From assembly GCA_963783355.1 (NCBI GenBank), contig CAWANF010000012.1, positions 62,001-126,000 of the forward strand: 64,000 nt of DNA, given 5' to 3'. Positions 1 through 7,787 of the stretch are shown here, in pieces. The DNA is from CAWANF01 sp963783355 (GTDB taxonomy: Bacteria > Bacteroidota > Rhodothermia > Balneolales > DATFMH01). Position 1 is the stretch's first letter, and each line of letters begins with the position of its first letter. Under the pieces are notes generated by a model that was given only the letters and a program-made list of their open reading frames with translations, ran no database searches and was not told the origin of the DNA. The position numbers and the translations under genes were made by a program.

Positions 1-1052
1 GGTATGAATGACTTAGCCCAGTTGCCACAGTGAAACATCACTACTTTATCTTCTTCTATACCATAGTTATTATTCCAGTCAGCCAGAGCGCTGGGTCTGC
101 CTGAAGCCAGCTGCATGGCATACATTGTTAATGCCCCGGTTACATCCACTTCACAGGCGCTCGGAAGCAGGTTTTCACTCATCATACTCATGTTCGTACA
201 GACATTCACACCATAATTTTCCTGGAGAGAACTCCAGCATTGGATAGCCGTGGCGTCCAGTTCATTTTCTTTGATAAATTCAGATAAAACAATACCCATT
301 TTGGATATCAAAGCCATTTTGTCATCAGGGACAAGATTATAAGTGGCATATGATTTTATCTGATCTGTCTTTTGTGTTACAACCGGATCGGTGTCCTTTA
401 AACGTTCGGCCTTTCCTAAAATATCGGAGAGATCTACGGTTGTAACACTTATTCCATTAGCTTCCAATAATTTCTCACTGTAACGGACTGTTTTAAATGC
501 AGCCGGCCTTGCACCGATGGCCCCAAGGCGGGCCGATTTTAACCCTCTGACAACATTACAGACTGAGACAAATTTTGAAAGATCTTGTTGAAAGCTGGGA
601 TCATCCGGATGAACCGTATGTTTGGTTGTCAGAGTGAATTTAATCCGGCTCTGTTTCAGATTATTACAGACCGATATTTTACCGCAAAAAGCATCCCGTC
701 GTCTGACAACATTCATGGCAGAAAGGTCATCGGGATATGCCTGAACCAGGACAGGAACATTCAGTTCGGCAAGCTTGAGGGTTTCTGCTATTCCTTTTTC
801 GTCCCCAAAATTTGGCAGCACAACCAACACGCCAATAATCTTATCCCTGTTTTTCCTGAATAATTCAGCACATTTTTTGGATTCGGCATAAGTTTCCACC
901 CCGCCTAGTTTGGTTTCATTTTCAGCTAGCTGTACAGCATTTATATCATATTTTTTAAATAGTTTTTGAATATCCGAACGGGCTTCTGTGACTAATTGAT
1001 CCGGGAAAAAATCACGATTACCGTAAATAACTCCTAACGTAATTTCCGACAT
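1..1052 (-). CDS. L-fucose/L-arabinose isomerase-family protein (C-terminus cut off by window edge)
   Basis: The minus-strand frame stays open from an ATG at 1052 to the window edge, giving about 350 residues that begin MSEITLGVIYGNRDFFPDQL. I read it as a member of the fucose/arabinose isomerase fold family: an N-terminal Rossmann-like half with many hydrophobic strands, then conserved-looking stretches near the cut end (IQCWSSLQENYG, ACEVDVTGALTMYAM, VMFHCGNW). Proteins of this family interconvert aldoses and ketoses, or are uncharacterised relatives; the substrate cannot be told here. A Shine-Dalgarno sequence (GAGGAA) sits just upstream of the ATG. The gene lies 16 bp downstream of the ABC permease and is probably the last visible gene of that operon, which suggests that the imported sugar is its substrate. 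The family call is from general resemblance only. Confidence 0.75.
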   Translation of the reverse strand, partial: MSEITLGVIYGNRDFFPDQLVTEARSDIQKLFKKYDINAVQLAENETKLGGVETYAESKKCAELFRKNRDKIIGVLVVLPNFGDEKGIAETLKLAELNVPVLVQAYPDDLSAMNVVRRRDAFCGKISVCNNLKQSRIKFTLTTKHTVHPDDPSFQQDLSKFVSVCNVVRGLKSARLGAIGARPAAFKTVRYSEKLLEANGISVTTVDLSDILGKAERLKDTDPVVTQKTDQIKSYATYNLVPDDKMALISKMGIVLSEFIKENELDATAIQCWSSLQENYGVNVCTNMSMMSENLLPSACEVDVTGALTMYAMQLASGRPSALADWNNNYGIEEDKVVMFHCGNWAKSFI

Positions 1053-1068
1053 ATTGTTCCTCATAATT

Positions 1069-2055
1069 TTAATCATTTTTTTCACTTCTGTCGATTATGA
1101 CGGCAAGCAGAATGACTAATCCTTTGATTACCTGCTGCCAAAAGGGTGACACATCCAGTAGTACCAGGCCATTATTTAAGACTCCAATGATGAGTGCGCC
1201 TTGTACGGTTCCGATGATTGAACCTCTTCCACCAAATAACGAAGTACCACCTATTACAACGGCCGCGATGGAATCCAATTCAAAGCCCATACCGGCATTC
1301 GGCTGGGCAGAATTGAGCCGGGCTGTCAGGATTAATCCGCCGACAGCAGCTAAAACACCACCCAATACATAAACCAACAGTTTGATTTTATTAACATTGA
1401 TACCGGAGAGACCGGCTGCCTTTTCGTTACCGCCAATCGCATAGATATATCGACCGAATCGCGTTTTACGTAAAACGAGCATGAACAATGCCACGATAAC
1501 GATCGATATCCAGACCGGCATGGGGATGTCCAAAAACCAACCCGTTCCGATAAATGAAAAGTGGTCTCCAAGTCCGGTAATCGGAAATCCACCCGTCCAT
1601 AGCATGGTCAAACCGCGAGCTATTGTAAGCATCGCAAGTGTGGCGACGAAAGGCTGAACATTGAATCGGGTGATCGCTATCCCGTTGACCAATCCAAGTA
1701 AACCACCGGCGACTAACGCAGATATAATGGCTCCAAGAACAGTAAAGCCAATAAAGAGACCTAACTGGGGTATGGCGATTCCGTTTTGCAAAAGCCCGGC
1801 CCCGACCGCTCCGCTGAATGCCAGAATTGATCCAACCGATAAGTCGATTCCGGCTGTCAAAATAACCAGCGTCATACCGACCGAAATACAGACATTGACA
1901 GATATCTGGCGCATGACATTCCATAAGTTTTCGACCGACATGAACTTATCTGACATGAAGCTCATTAACACAACCATTAACAGCAAGGCTATTAATGACT
2001 GGAACTTGATGAGCTGTTCCTTGATGTTCACCTTATTTTTTAAGCTAATCTCCAT
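1069..2055 (-). CDS. rbsC: CUT2-family sugar ABC transporter permease (RbsC-like)
   Basis: A 328-residue, very hydrophobic protein with eight to ten predicted membrane spans. It carries the family signature GIDLSVGSILAFSGA near residue 68, VQPFVATLAMLTIARGL near 133 and the loop GFELDSIAAVVIGGTSLFGG near 255, typical of ribose/xylose/galactose-type permeases. Two copies would form the inner-membrane channel powered by the neighbouring ATPase. Length matches the family. The start is 3 bp after the stop of the ATPase gene, so translational coupling is likely. Ribose is only the best-known substrate of the family. The adjacent isomerase-like gene hints at a pentose or deoxyhexose. Confidence 0.9.
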   Translation of the reverse strand: MEISLKNKVNIKEQLIKFQSLIALLLMVVLMSFMSDKFMSVENLWNVMRQISVNVCISVGMTLVILTAGIDLSVGSILAFSGAVGAGLLQNGIAIPQLGLFIGFTVLGAIISALVAGGLLGLVNGIAITRFNVQPFVATLAMLTIARGLTMLWTGGFPITGLGDHFSFIGTGWFLDIPMPVWISIVIVALFMLVLRKTRFGRYIYAIGGNEKAAGLSGINVNKIKLLVYVLGGVLAAVGGLILTARLNSAQPNAGMGFELDSIAAVVIGGTSLFGGRGSIIGTVQGALIIGVLNNGLVLLDVSPFWQQVIKGLVILLAVIIDRSEKND

Positions 2056-2058
2056 ATT

Positions 2059-3594
2059 TCATGCTGTTTTACGTGGAATTACCGCATTGAGCAATTCTTC
2101 CTGGTTCGTTTTTGCGGGTAGAAATTCGCCAGTCAGTCGTCCTTCGGCCATCGTCAGTATTCGATCAGATATCGCCAGGATCTCTGGAAGTTCCGATGAA
2201 ATGAAGACAATCCCCATCCCATCGGCTGTTAATTCGCTGATTAATTTGTAGATTTCATTTTTGGCATTTATGTCAATACCGCGGGTCGGTTCATCCAGCA
2301 ATAAAATTTCAGGATGTGTGGACAGCCATTTGGCTATTACCACTTTCTGTTGATTGCCACCACTTAATTTTTGGGTCTGCTGATATTGATCAACAGCTTT
2401 AATCCTGAGTTTCTTGATATAGTCACGGCTTAGTTTGTTCTCTAAATTCTTTTGAAGCAGGCCAAATCTCTGGATCTTATCCAGACAGGATAAACTTATA
2501 TTTTTTGCGATGTTCATCTGAAGAATCAATCCCTCGAGCTTCCGGTCTTCGGGAAGAAGTGCCAAACCGGCTTCTATAGCTTGAGCTGACGACTGGATTT
2601 CCTTTTTAACACCATCAATGTAAACCGAACCGGTAGTAAATTTGGCATGTAGGCCAAAAAGGGTTTCAAATGTTTCGGTTCTCCCGGCTCCCATTAATCC
2701 AAATATTCCGACAACTTCACCTTTTCTGACGCTAAAACTGATATCGCTGACAATTTTCCGCTGACGGTTTTTATTGAATAAACTTAATCCTTCGACCCTC
2801 AGAATCTCCTCATTCCTGATATGATTCGATTTGACAAAAAAGTCATCCATTTTTTTACCGACCATCATTCGGATCAGTTTGGGCTCATCAAGATTCGATA
2901 TTAGATCGGATCCGATATATTTGCCATCTCTCAGGGCGGTGACCCGGTCGGCAATCCGGAATAATTCACTAAGTTTGTGTGAAATGTAAATGACCGCAAC
3001 ATTTTGTTCTTTCAAATCCCGAATGATCGAAAAAAGGATTTCAACTTCGTTTTCAGTCAGGGCTGAAGTCGGCTCATCCATAATGATTACCTTGGATTCG
3101 ATCGACAACGCTTTGGCTATCTCAACAATTTGTTGCTGACCCACTTTCAAATCGCTCACTTTAGACTTGGGAGAAACCTTCAGCTTAAGCCGGCCTAAAA
3201 TCGCTTTGGTGTCTTTGAATAATTTTTTATAATCGACAAATCTTGATTTAGTAAGTGGTTCTCGGCCGAGAAACACGTTTTCTGCGACATTCAAATGTGG
3301 AATCAGATTTAGTTCCTGATGTATAATAGCGATTCCATGCTCCTGAGCCTCTCCGGGATTTCTAAAGGAGATAGCTTTTTGATCAACATACAATTGTCCT
3401 TCATAATCAGGATAAACACCGGATAAAATCTTCATTAACGTGGATTTCCCAGCTCCGTTTTCTCCAATGATCGCATGTACCTCACCCGGATAAATATCCA
3501 GAAAGACATTATCCAAAGCCCTCACACCCGGAAACTTCTTCGTAATTCCGTCGGCTTTCAAAACGGGCGGGATTTTCGTTTCTTTAATCTTCAT
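2059..3594 (-). CDS. rbsA: CUT2-family sugar ABC transporter ATPase with two nucleotide-binding domains (RbsA-like)
   Basis: A 511-residue protein with two fused ABC ATPase domains, the arrangement expected for RbsA/MglA/XylG. The first half has Walker A GENGAGKSTLMK near residue 44, a signature region with KVGQQQIVEIAKAL and Walker B VIIMDEPTSAL. The second half has a degenerate Walker A (GLMGAGRTETFE), the signature LSGGNQQKVVIAKWL and LLLDEPTRGID. In this family the second site is usually the impaired one. It energises sugar import through the permease encoded next. It overlaps the 3' end of the DUF2291 gene by 4 bp, so the genes are co-translated. Confidence 0.93.
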   Translation of the reverse strand: MKIKETKIPPVLKADGITKKFPGVRALDNVFLDIYPGEVHAIIGENGAGKSTLMKILSGVYPDYEGQLYVDQKAISFRNPGEAQEHGIAIIHQELNLIPHLNVAENVFLGREPLTKSRFVDYKKLFKDTKAILGRLKLKVSPKSKVSDLKVGQQQIVEIAKALSIESKVIIMDEPTSALTENEVEILFSIIRDLKEQNVAVIYISHKLSELFRIADRVTALRDGKYIGSDLISNLDEPKLIRMMVGKKMDDFFVKSNHIRNEEILRVEGLSLFNKNRQRKIVSDISFSVRKGEVVGIFGLMGAGRTETFETLFGLHAKFTTGSVYIDGVKKEIQSSAQAIEAGLALLPEDRKLEGLILQMNIAKNISLSCLDKIQRFGLLQKNLENKLSRDYIKKLRIKAVDQYQQTQKLSGGNQQKVVIAKWLSTHPEILLLDEPTRGIDINAKNEIYKLISELTADGMGIVFISSELPEILAISDRILTMAEGRLTGEFLPAKTNQEELLNAVIPRKTA

Positions 3595-4229
3595 TGTAAG
3601 ATTTTGACTTCAATGGGGGTGATTTCAGGCAGATCAGATAAATTTACATGTTCATTCTTTTCAAACTTCATCGCACCAACGAACGTGATTTTTTTTCCGA
3701 TGTTCGATTTGGATGCCAAAACGGATTTGATATTCTTTACAATGAGTTTATTCAATGCATTTGAGATGTTGTCAAAATCCATCATACTTGAAAAATCATT
3801 TACATTTACCCAATCGGTGGCATTGATGATTGCATTTCCAAATATGACAGAATTTTTCAGATGAACCTGAGCATTTTTCATCCCCGAAAGATCAATAACG
3901 GCATATCCCAAATCCCCGGATGTAGAGTCGATCGTACCTCCCGCTTTTATCAGGAAGTAATATGAATTGGAAATCCCATTACTATGGCCATATTTTTTAA
4001 AAACCGCTTCCCTGTTTCCCTTTAATTGCCTCAACAAACCAGAGAAGTCAATAGCCTCATAAAATAATCTGCTTCTGTTTTTATTAAAGAGTTTTTGAGT
4101 ATAGGTGGCAGGATTGAAATCTTTTCGCTCTTTTGTTGTTTGCTGTTTTTTCAGGTTTTCAATATAGATTGAGTTGTATAATAGAAAGCCGAAAAATCCA
4201 ATAAGAAGAATATTCTTAGTTATCTTCAT
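3591..4229 (-). CDS. DUF2291-family exported protein in the sugar ABC operon
   Basis: I chose the ATG at 4229 (212 residues, beginning MKITKNILLIGFFGF) because it puts a clean hydrophobic signal or anchor segment at the N-terminus and has a purine-rich GGGAAA upstream. An ATG at 4265 is possible but adds a polar extension. The pattern FNPATYTQKLF, then AIDFSGLL, FKKYGHSNG, GTIDSTSGDLGYAVIDL, NATDWVNVNDFSSMMDF and ITPIEVKIL matches what I know of DUF2291, a periplasmic domain often found beside CUT2 sugar transporters and of unknown role. It overlaps the binding-protein gene by about 14 bp. A part in substrate capture or transporter assembly is inference from context only. Confidence 0.72.
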   Translation of the reverse strand: MKITKNILLIGFFGFLLYNSIYIENLKKQQTTKERKDFNPATYTQKLFNKNRSRLFYEAIDFSGLLRQLKGNREAVFKKYGHSNGISNSYYFLIKAGGTIDSTSGDLGYAVIDLSGMKNAQVHLKNSVIFGNAIINATDWVNVNDFSSMMDFDNISNALNKLIVKNIKSVLASKSNIGKKITFVGAMKFEKNEHVNLSDLPEITPIEVKILQ

Positions 4230-5193
4230 TCTGCTTTTTCCCAAATGGAATAAATTGGTCAACATTTTGCTTGGTAACCAAATCGACTGCTACAGGAACT
4301 TTTTGAGAGAAATTTCGTTCCCCTTTCAAATATTTCTCTGCCATCTCAGCAGCTCTGTCAGCCATTACACGTGGAAACTGCATCATAGTAGCTGTTATTT
4401 CTCCTTTTTTTATCGCATTAATGACATCTTTGGCTCCATCAAATCCAAACACTTTTATTTTTTTTTGTAATCCTGCAGAAACAATCGCCTGGAAGGCTCC
4501 CATGGCCATGGCATCATTACCACAAAAGACCGCCGTAATATCGGGATGGGCCTGCAGGATGGATTGCATTACATCCATTGCTTTATTTCTATCAAAATCC
4601 GCACTTTGTTGAGCCACCATTTTTAGGCCGGGATAGTTATCCACCACGCTGTGAAATCCTTTAGAACGACTCCATGTATTGTCATCACCCACAAGACCCA
4701 GCAATTCAGCGTATTTACCCTTGGCATGCATGTTTTTTACGAAGTATTCACCCATTTTCACAGCTCCAGAATAATTGTCCGAAAATATTTGAGAAACCGC
4801 AGCATTTTTCGAATCAATTTCACGGTCCATGCAAAAAGTGGGTATCCCTGCTTTTTTAGCTTTAAGGACATTGCTGACTGAACCCTTGGAATCAGTAGCA
4901 TTAAATAGAATGGCGTTATAACCAGCCGCTATTACATTATCAAAATTGTCAGCTTCCGTTGAACTGTTATTCTGGGAGTTGAATAGCGTTGCTTTATAGC
5001 CAAATTCACGGGCTTTTTCAACGGCGGTATTTCCAAGAACCACAAAATATGGGTTGTTTAAAGTTGATATAATAACGGCTATTTTTTTCTGGCCATGCTT
5101 TAGTTTCGATTTCGACTTTTTTTTATTGCAGCCAAAAGTAGCTAAAGAGAATATCACTAAGGTTAAGATGAGTAAATATCGATGGGATCTCAT
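4216..5193 (-). CDS. rbsB: Sugar-binding lipoprotein of the CUT2 ABC transporter (RbsB-like)
   Basis: A 325-residue type I periplasmic binding protein. A hydrophobic signal ends in a Cys at about residue 22 (LATFGC), a slightly irregular lipobox, so it is probably lipid-anchored outside the inner membrane. The mature part begins KKIAVIISTLNNPYF and contains AGYNAILFNATDSKGS, IPTFCMDREID and ITAVFCGNDAMAMGA, all typical of ribose/galactose binding proteins. It is the first gene of the five-gene sugar unit and would set substrate specificity, which I cannot read from the sequence. A long 5' region with a perfect inverted repeat precedes it. Confidence 0.9.
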   Translation of the reverse strand: MRSHRYLLILTLVIFSLATFGCNKKKSKSKLKHGQKKIAVIISTLNNPYFVVLGNTAVEKAREFGYKATLFNSQNNSSTEADNFDNVIAAGYNAILFNATDSKGSVSNVLKAKKAGIPTFCMDREIDSKNAAVSQIFSDNYSGAVKMGEYFVKNMHAKGKYAELLGLVGDDNTWSRSKGFHSVVDNYPGLKMVAQQSADFDRNKAMDVMQSILQAHPDITAVFCGNDAMAMGAFQAIVSAGLQKKIKVFGFDGAKDVINAIKKGEITATMMQFPRVMADRAAEMAEKYLKGERNFSQKVPVAVDLVTKQNVDQFIPFGKKQNEDN

Positions 5194-5700
5194 AAGTTTA
5201 TCGGGATTATAATCAAATAAATGCGATTCTTAGTTATTGTTTGATACCATTAATAAATTGAACATTTCATGTAATTGTTTAATAAAATTATATCGAAATT
5301 TCCGGAATCAGTTATTTAAAACGTAATGCGTGGATTCAGAAAGTTGATATTTCAGCTCTTTACTACTTAGCTTACCATCATGGGTTATAAGCTATAGAAT
5401 ATGTTTCTATTTTTCAAAAATAATATTTCTTTTATTTTCGTTATTATGTGAAAAACGAAAATAAAGACAAATTTTTGTTAAATATTTTAAAATGTAGATT
5501 ATGGTAATAAACATTGTGCTGTGACTTATATAGTGGTTTAGTTTTTACTATGACAGAGACATAGGCACATAGCGTTTTTAAATACGTATCTAACTCTTTA
5601 GCCTTATACCAATTATATAATAAGGGGAGCGCGATGGTTTTTAATTGGTAAGCAGATCAGATAGGGTGAGACATAAGATTGGCAATATTTACCTTGTTAG
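5194..5700. other. Non-coding region between the DeoR-type regulator and rbsB
   Basis: About 507 bp with no convincing gene. It is AT-rich and must contain the 3' end of the regulator transcript and the promoter of the sugar operon. The one clear structure is the inverted repeat at 5431-5465. A possible Bacteroidota-type -7 element (TATTTTTG on the minus strand) lies at 5415-5422, without a good -33 partner. Confidence 0.6.
5431..5465. promoter_or_regulatory. Perfect 12-bp inverted repeat, candidate operator of the sugar operon
   Basis: The left arm TTTATTTTCGTT (5431-5442) is an exact reverse complement of the right arm AACGAAAATAAA (5454-5465), with an 11-nt spacer. It lies about 240-270 bp before rbsB and next to the gene of a DeoR-type regulator. 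Operators of this family often contain TTTCGTT-like half sites. That the DeoR protein binds here is inference. Confidence 0.55.
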
Positions 5701-6462
5701 TCACGTGATAATCATTTTAATATCGTTATTTTTGAGCATTTTACTGTCAGCTTCATTTATTTTCGAATCGGTAATTAAAAAGTCAATTAATGATAAGGCA
5801 CCCAGACTGGCAAAGGAACTTTTCCCGATTTTACTGGAATCCGCTACAAGATATACAGTGTTGGCTGACTCGATCATAGCACGTTTTACAACGATGTCGC
5901 TTATACTGGGATAAGTAAGGCCCGCCTTCAGAGTAATACCCGCTGTAGCCAGAAATAGTTTGTCAACATGAAGTCCATCAAAGAAATCGGCAGCCTTTTG
6001 GCCGGTTAACGATAAAGTAGGGGCTTTGAATTCCCCACCCGTCACAACCAAATTGATTCCCGGATCAACCCCCAGAATCAAGGCAATGTTCAAAGAATTG
6101 GTAATAACCGTAAGATTCTTAAAACCATTGATAAGTTTGGCGATTTCAGTGGTGGTTGACCCAGAGTCCAAAATAATAGTATCACCATCGTTGATTAATT
6201 CCAGTGTCTTTTTAGCAATTGCTGCTTTTTCCGGCAAGTTTTCCTGGTTTTGTAAAACGATGTTTTTAACATTTAATCCAATGTTTTTCAGGTACGCCCC
6301 ACCATGCTCTCGTTCGATAAAACCGTCATTTTCGAGTTTTTCCAGATCCTGACGTATGGTGACTTCGGTTACTTTAAAAATTTTACTCAATTGCTGGACT
6401 TTTGCGTGACCGTCTTCCCGAATCAGGTCCAGTATTTTTTCCCTTCGTTGCTGTGGTAACAT
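5701..6462 (-). CDS. DeoR-family transcriptional regulator
   Basis: A 253-residue protein with an N-terminal DeoR winged helix (RREKILDLIREDGHAKVQQL, then VTEVTIRQDLEKLE) in residues 5-60, and a C-terminal DeoRC effector domain related to ribose-5-phosphate isomerase. That domain includes DTIILDSGSTTTEIAKLI and TVITNSLNIALIL near residues 95-130. Such proteins usually repress sugar genes and respond to phosphorylated sugar intermediates. It lies upstream of, and on the same strand as, the CUT2 operon, 507 bp away, so it is the natural candidate for its regulator. The N-terminus begins MLPQQRREK, as expected for the family. Confidence 0.92.
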   Translation of the reverse strand: MLPQQRREKILDLIREDGHAKVQQLSKIFKVTEVTIRQDLEKLENDGFIEREHGGAYLKNIGLNVKNIVLQNQENLPEKAAIAKKTLELINDGDTIILDSGSTTTEIAKLINGFKNLTVITNSLNIALILGVDPGINLVVTGGEFKAPTLSLTGQKAADFFDGLHVDKLFLATAGITLKAGLTYPSISDIVVKRAMIESANTVYLVADSSKIGKSSFASLGALSLIDFLITDSKINEADSKMLKNNDIKMIIT

Positions 6463-6912
6463 TAATATTCAGAATTTATTTGTTTCATGCGATTTTCCTT
6501 CCAATTTATTTATGGAAGATTTCGCAAAGCCACCTCATACTCAAATGTATAATAATTAAAGTTAAGCAAAACAAAACAAAAAATATGGGTATCCGAAACG
6601 TATTGTTATTTTTTTTCCAGTATCGCACTTCTTCCAAATCACAAAAAAATCTTCCTGAAAATTGATTACTTTCTGTAGAGTGACAAATTACACCCTACAC
6701 TCTGCTGGATGGGGTAATTTCATTCAGGTATGTAAATTTTTAAAGATATTTTTCGGTGTATTACATTATTGAATAAAAAGCATTAGCTCTTTTTGTTCAT
6801 AGACAGGTATTACGTTTCTTCTTTTTTCGCTTCATATCAGGTATAACCAGTCACAGCGAATGAAAAGTTATTAGTTTGTACCGACCGCCAATATATCTAA
6901 ATCCATATCTAT
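6463..6912. other. Intergenic region between the TPR gene and the DeoR-type regulator
   Basis: About 450 bp. Apart from the promoter at 6542-6570 I see only short AT-rich stretches and a weak AGAGTG/CACTCT repeat near 6680-6702. No gene and no strong terminator are visible. Confidence 0.5.
6542..6570 (-). promoter_or_regulatory. Bacteroidota-type promoter of the deoR-like gene
   Basis: On the minus strand TTTG (6567-6570) is followed after 17 bp by TACATTTG (6542-6549). This fits the TTTG / TAnnTTTG consensus of the primary sigma factor in Bacteroidota. Transcription would start near 6535, leaving a leader of about 70 nt before the ATG at 6462. Confidence 0.5.
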
Positions 6913-7785
6913 TTACATATGTGCCATTGACCTTCTCGTTCTCTCCAGATAATTATGAAAAGCACTGTAGACTTTAGAGACCGCCGTATTTTTATCGTAC
7001 TTCTCATACTTAATAAGGTTACCCAATATCCATTCCATAATAAAGTTGCCCGGTTGCTCATTACCGGTTGAAATATTTTTTTTTGAAATAGCTCCGCCCC
7101 CGTTTTCATCCGTTATTAAATGCATCTGATTAGCATACATAATGGTCTGGTCCAGGTTATTGAAGGCATTTTTAATATTGTGGGATTTCCAATCCAGGTA
7201 ACCAAGCAGAAAATAAATTTCAGCATTTTTATGCTGTGTCATTAATAAATTATTAAATATCCCAAAAGCGTCGCCGGCCCTGTTTTGGTATAATGCGATT
7301 TCTCCTAATCTCATATTTGGATTAAGAGCTTCCTTATTCAGGTTATTCGCCCTCAAAAAATACCATTTCGACTTTTCCGGCCGGAAATATTTCCTGTTAT
7401 GGACATTGAAGTAAAGATTCCCCAACTGGTTAAATGTCCGTTCACTTTGCGGACTTATTTGAATTAATTTATTCCACACTTTCAATGCATTATCATAATC
7501 CCCTACTTTCATATACATATTCCCTGTGTAATAGAGTGCATCTTTATGATCAGGATTTATGTGAAGTGCTTTATTATAGAAAATGATTGACGAATCAGCT
7601 TTACCTGATAAACGGTACTTAGTCGCCCTGTTATAATAAATCCAAAATTTTTGAGCAGTATCGTGCCGGGTAACAGCTTCCCCGGTTACGGTATCCGAAT
7701 GCTCATTTTGTTGCTTCAATATTGTGATTCCAATAAAAGCTATCAGAAGCACGGTGGCAATGACGATAAATTCTTTTCGTACCAT
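6913..7785 (-). CDS. Membrane-anchored TPR-repeat protein
   Basis: A 290-residue protein with one N-terminal membrane segment (FIVIATVLLIAFIGITIL, residues 6-23), followed by tetratricopeptide repeats from about residue 45. Repeat cores are visible as SSIIFYNKALHINPDHKDAL, ALYYTGNMYMKVGDYDNAL and later AEIYFLLGYLDWKSHNIKNA. TPR domains bind other proteins and the domain here should face the periplasm. It starts 2 bp after the stop of the CRTAC1-like gene, so it belongs to the three-gene cytochrome operon and may act as its assembly or scaffold partner. The specific role is unknown. Confidence 0.8.
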   Translation of the reverse strand: MVRKEFIVIATVLLIAFIGITILKQQNEHSDTVTGEAVTRHDTAQKFWIYYNRATKYRLSGKADSSIIFYNKALHINPDHKDALYYTGNMYMKVGDYDNALKVWNKLIQISPQSERTFNQLGNLYFNVHNRKYFRPEKSKWYFLRANNLNKEALNPNMRLGEIALYQNRAGDAFGIFNNLLMTQHKNAEIYFLLGYLDWKSHNIKNAFNNLDQTIMYANQMHLITDENGGGAISKKNISTGNEQPGNFIMEWILGNLIKYEKYDKNTAVSKVYSAFHNYLERTRRSMAHM

Positions 7786-7787
7786 TC

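Noticed and set aside
585..863. Plus-strand open frame inside the isomerase-like gene
   Set aside because: It lies antisense to a well-supported coding frame and has no recognisable domain or ribosome site.
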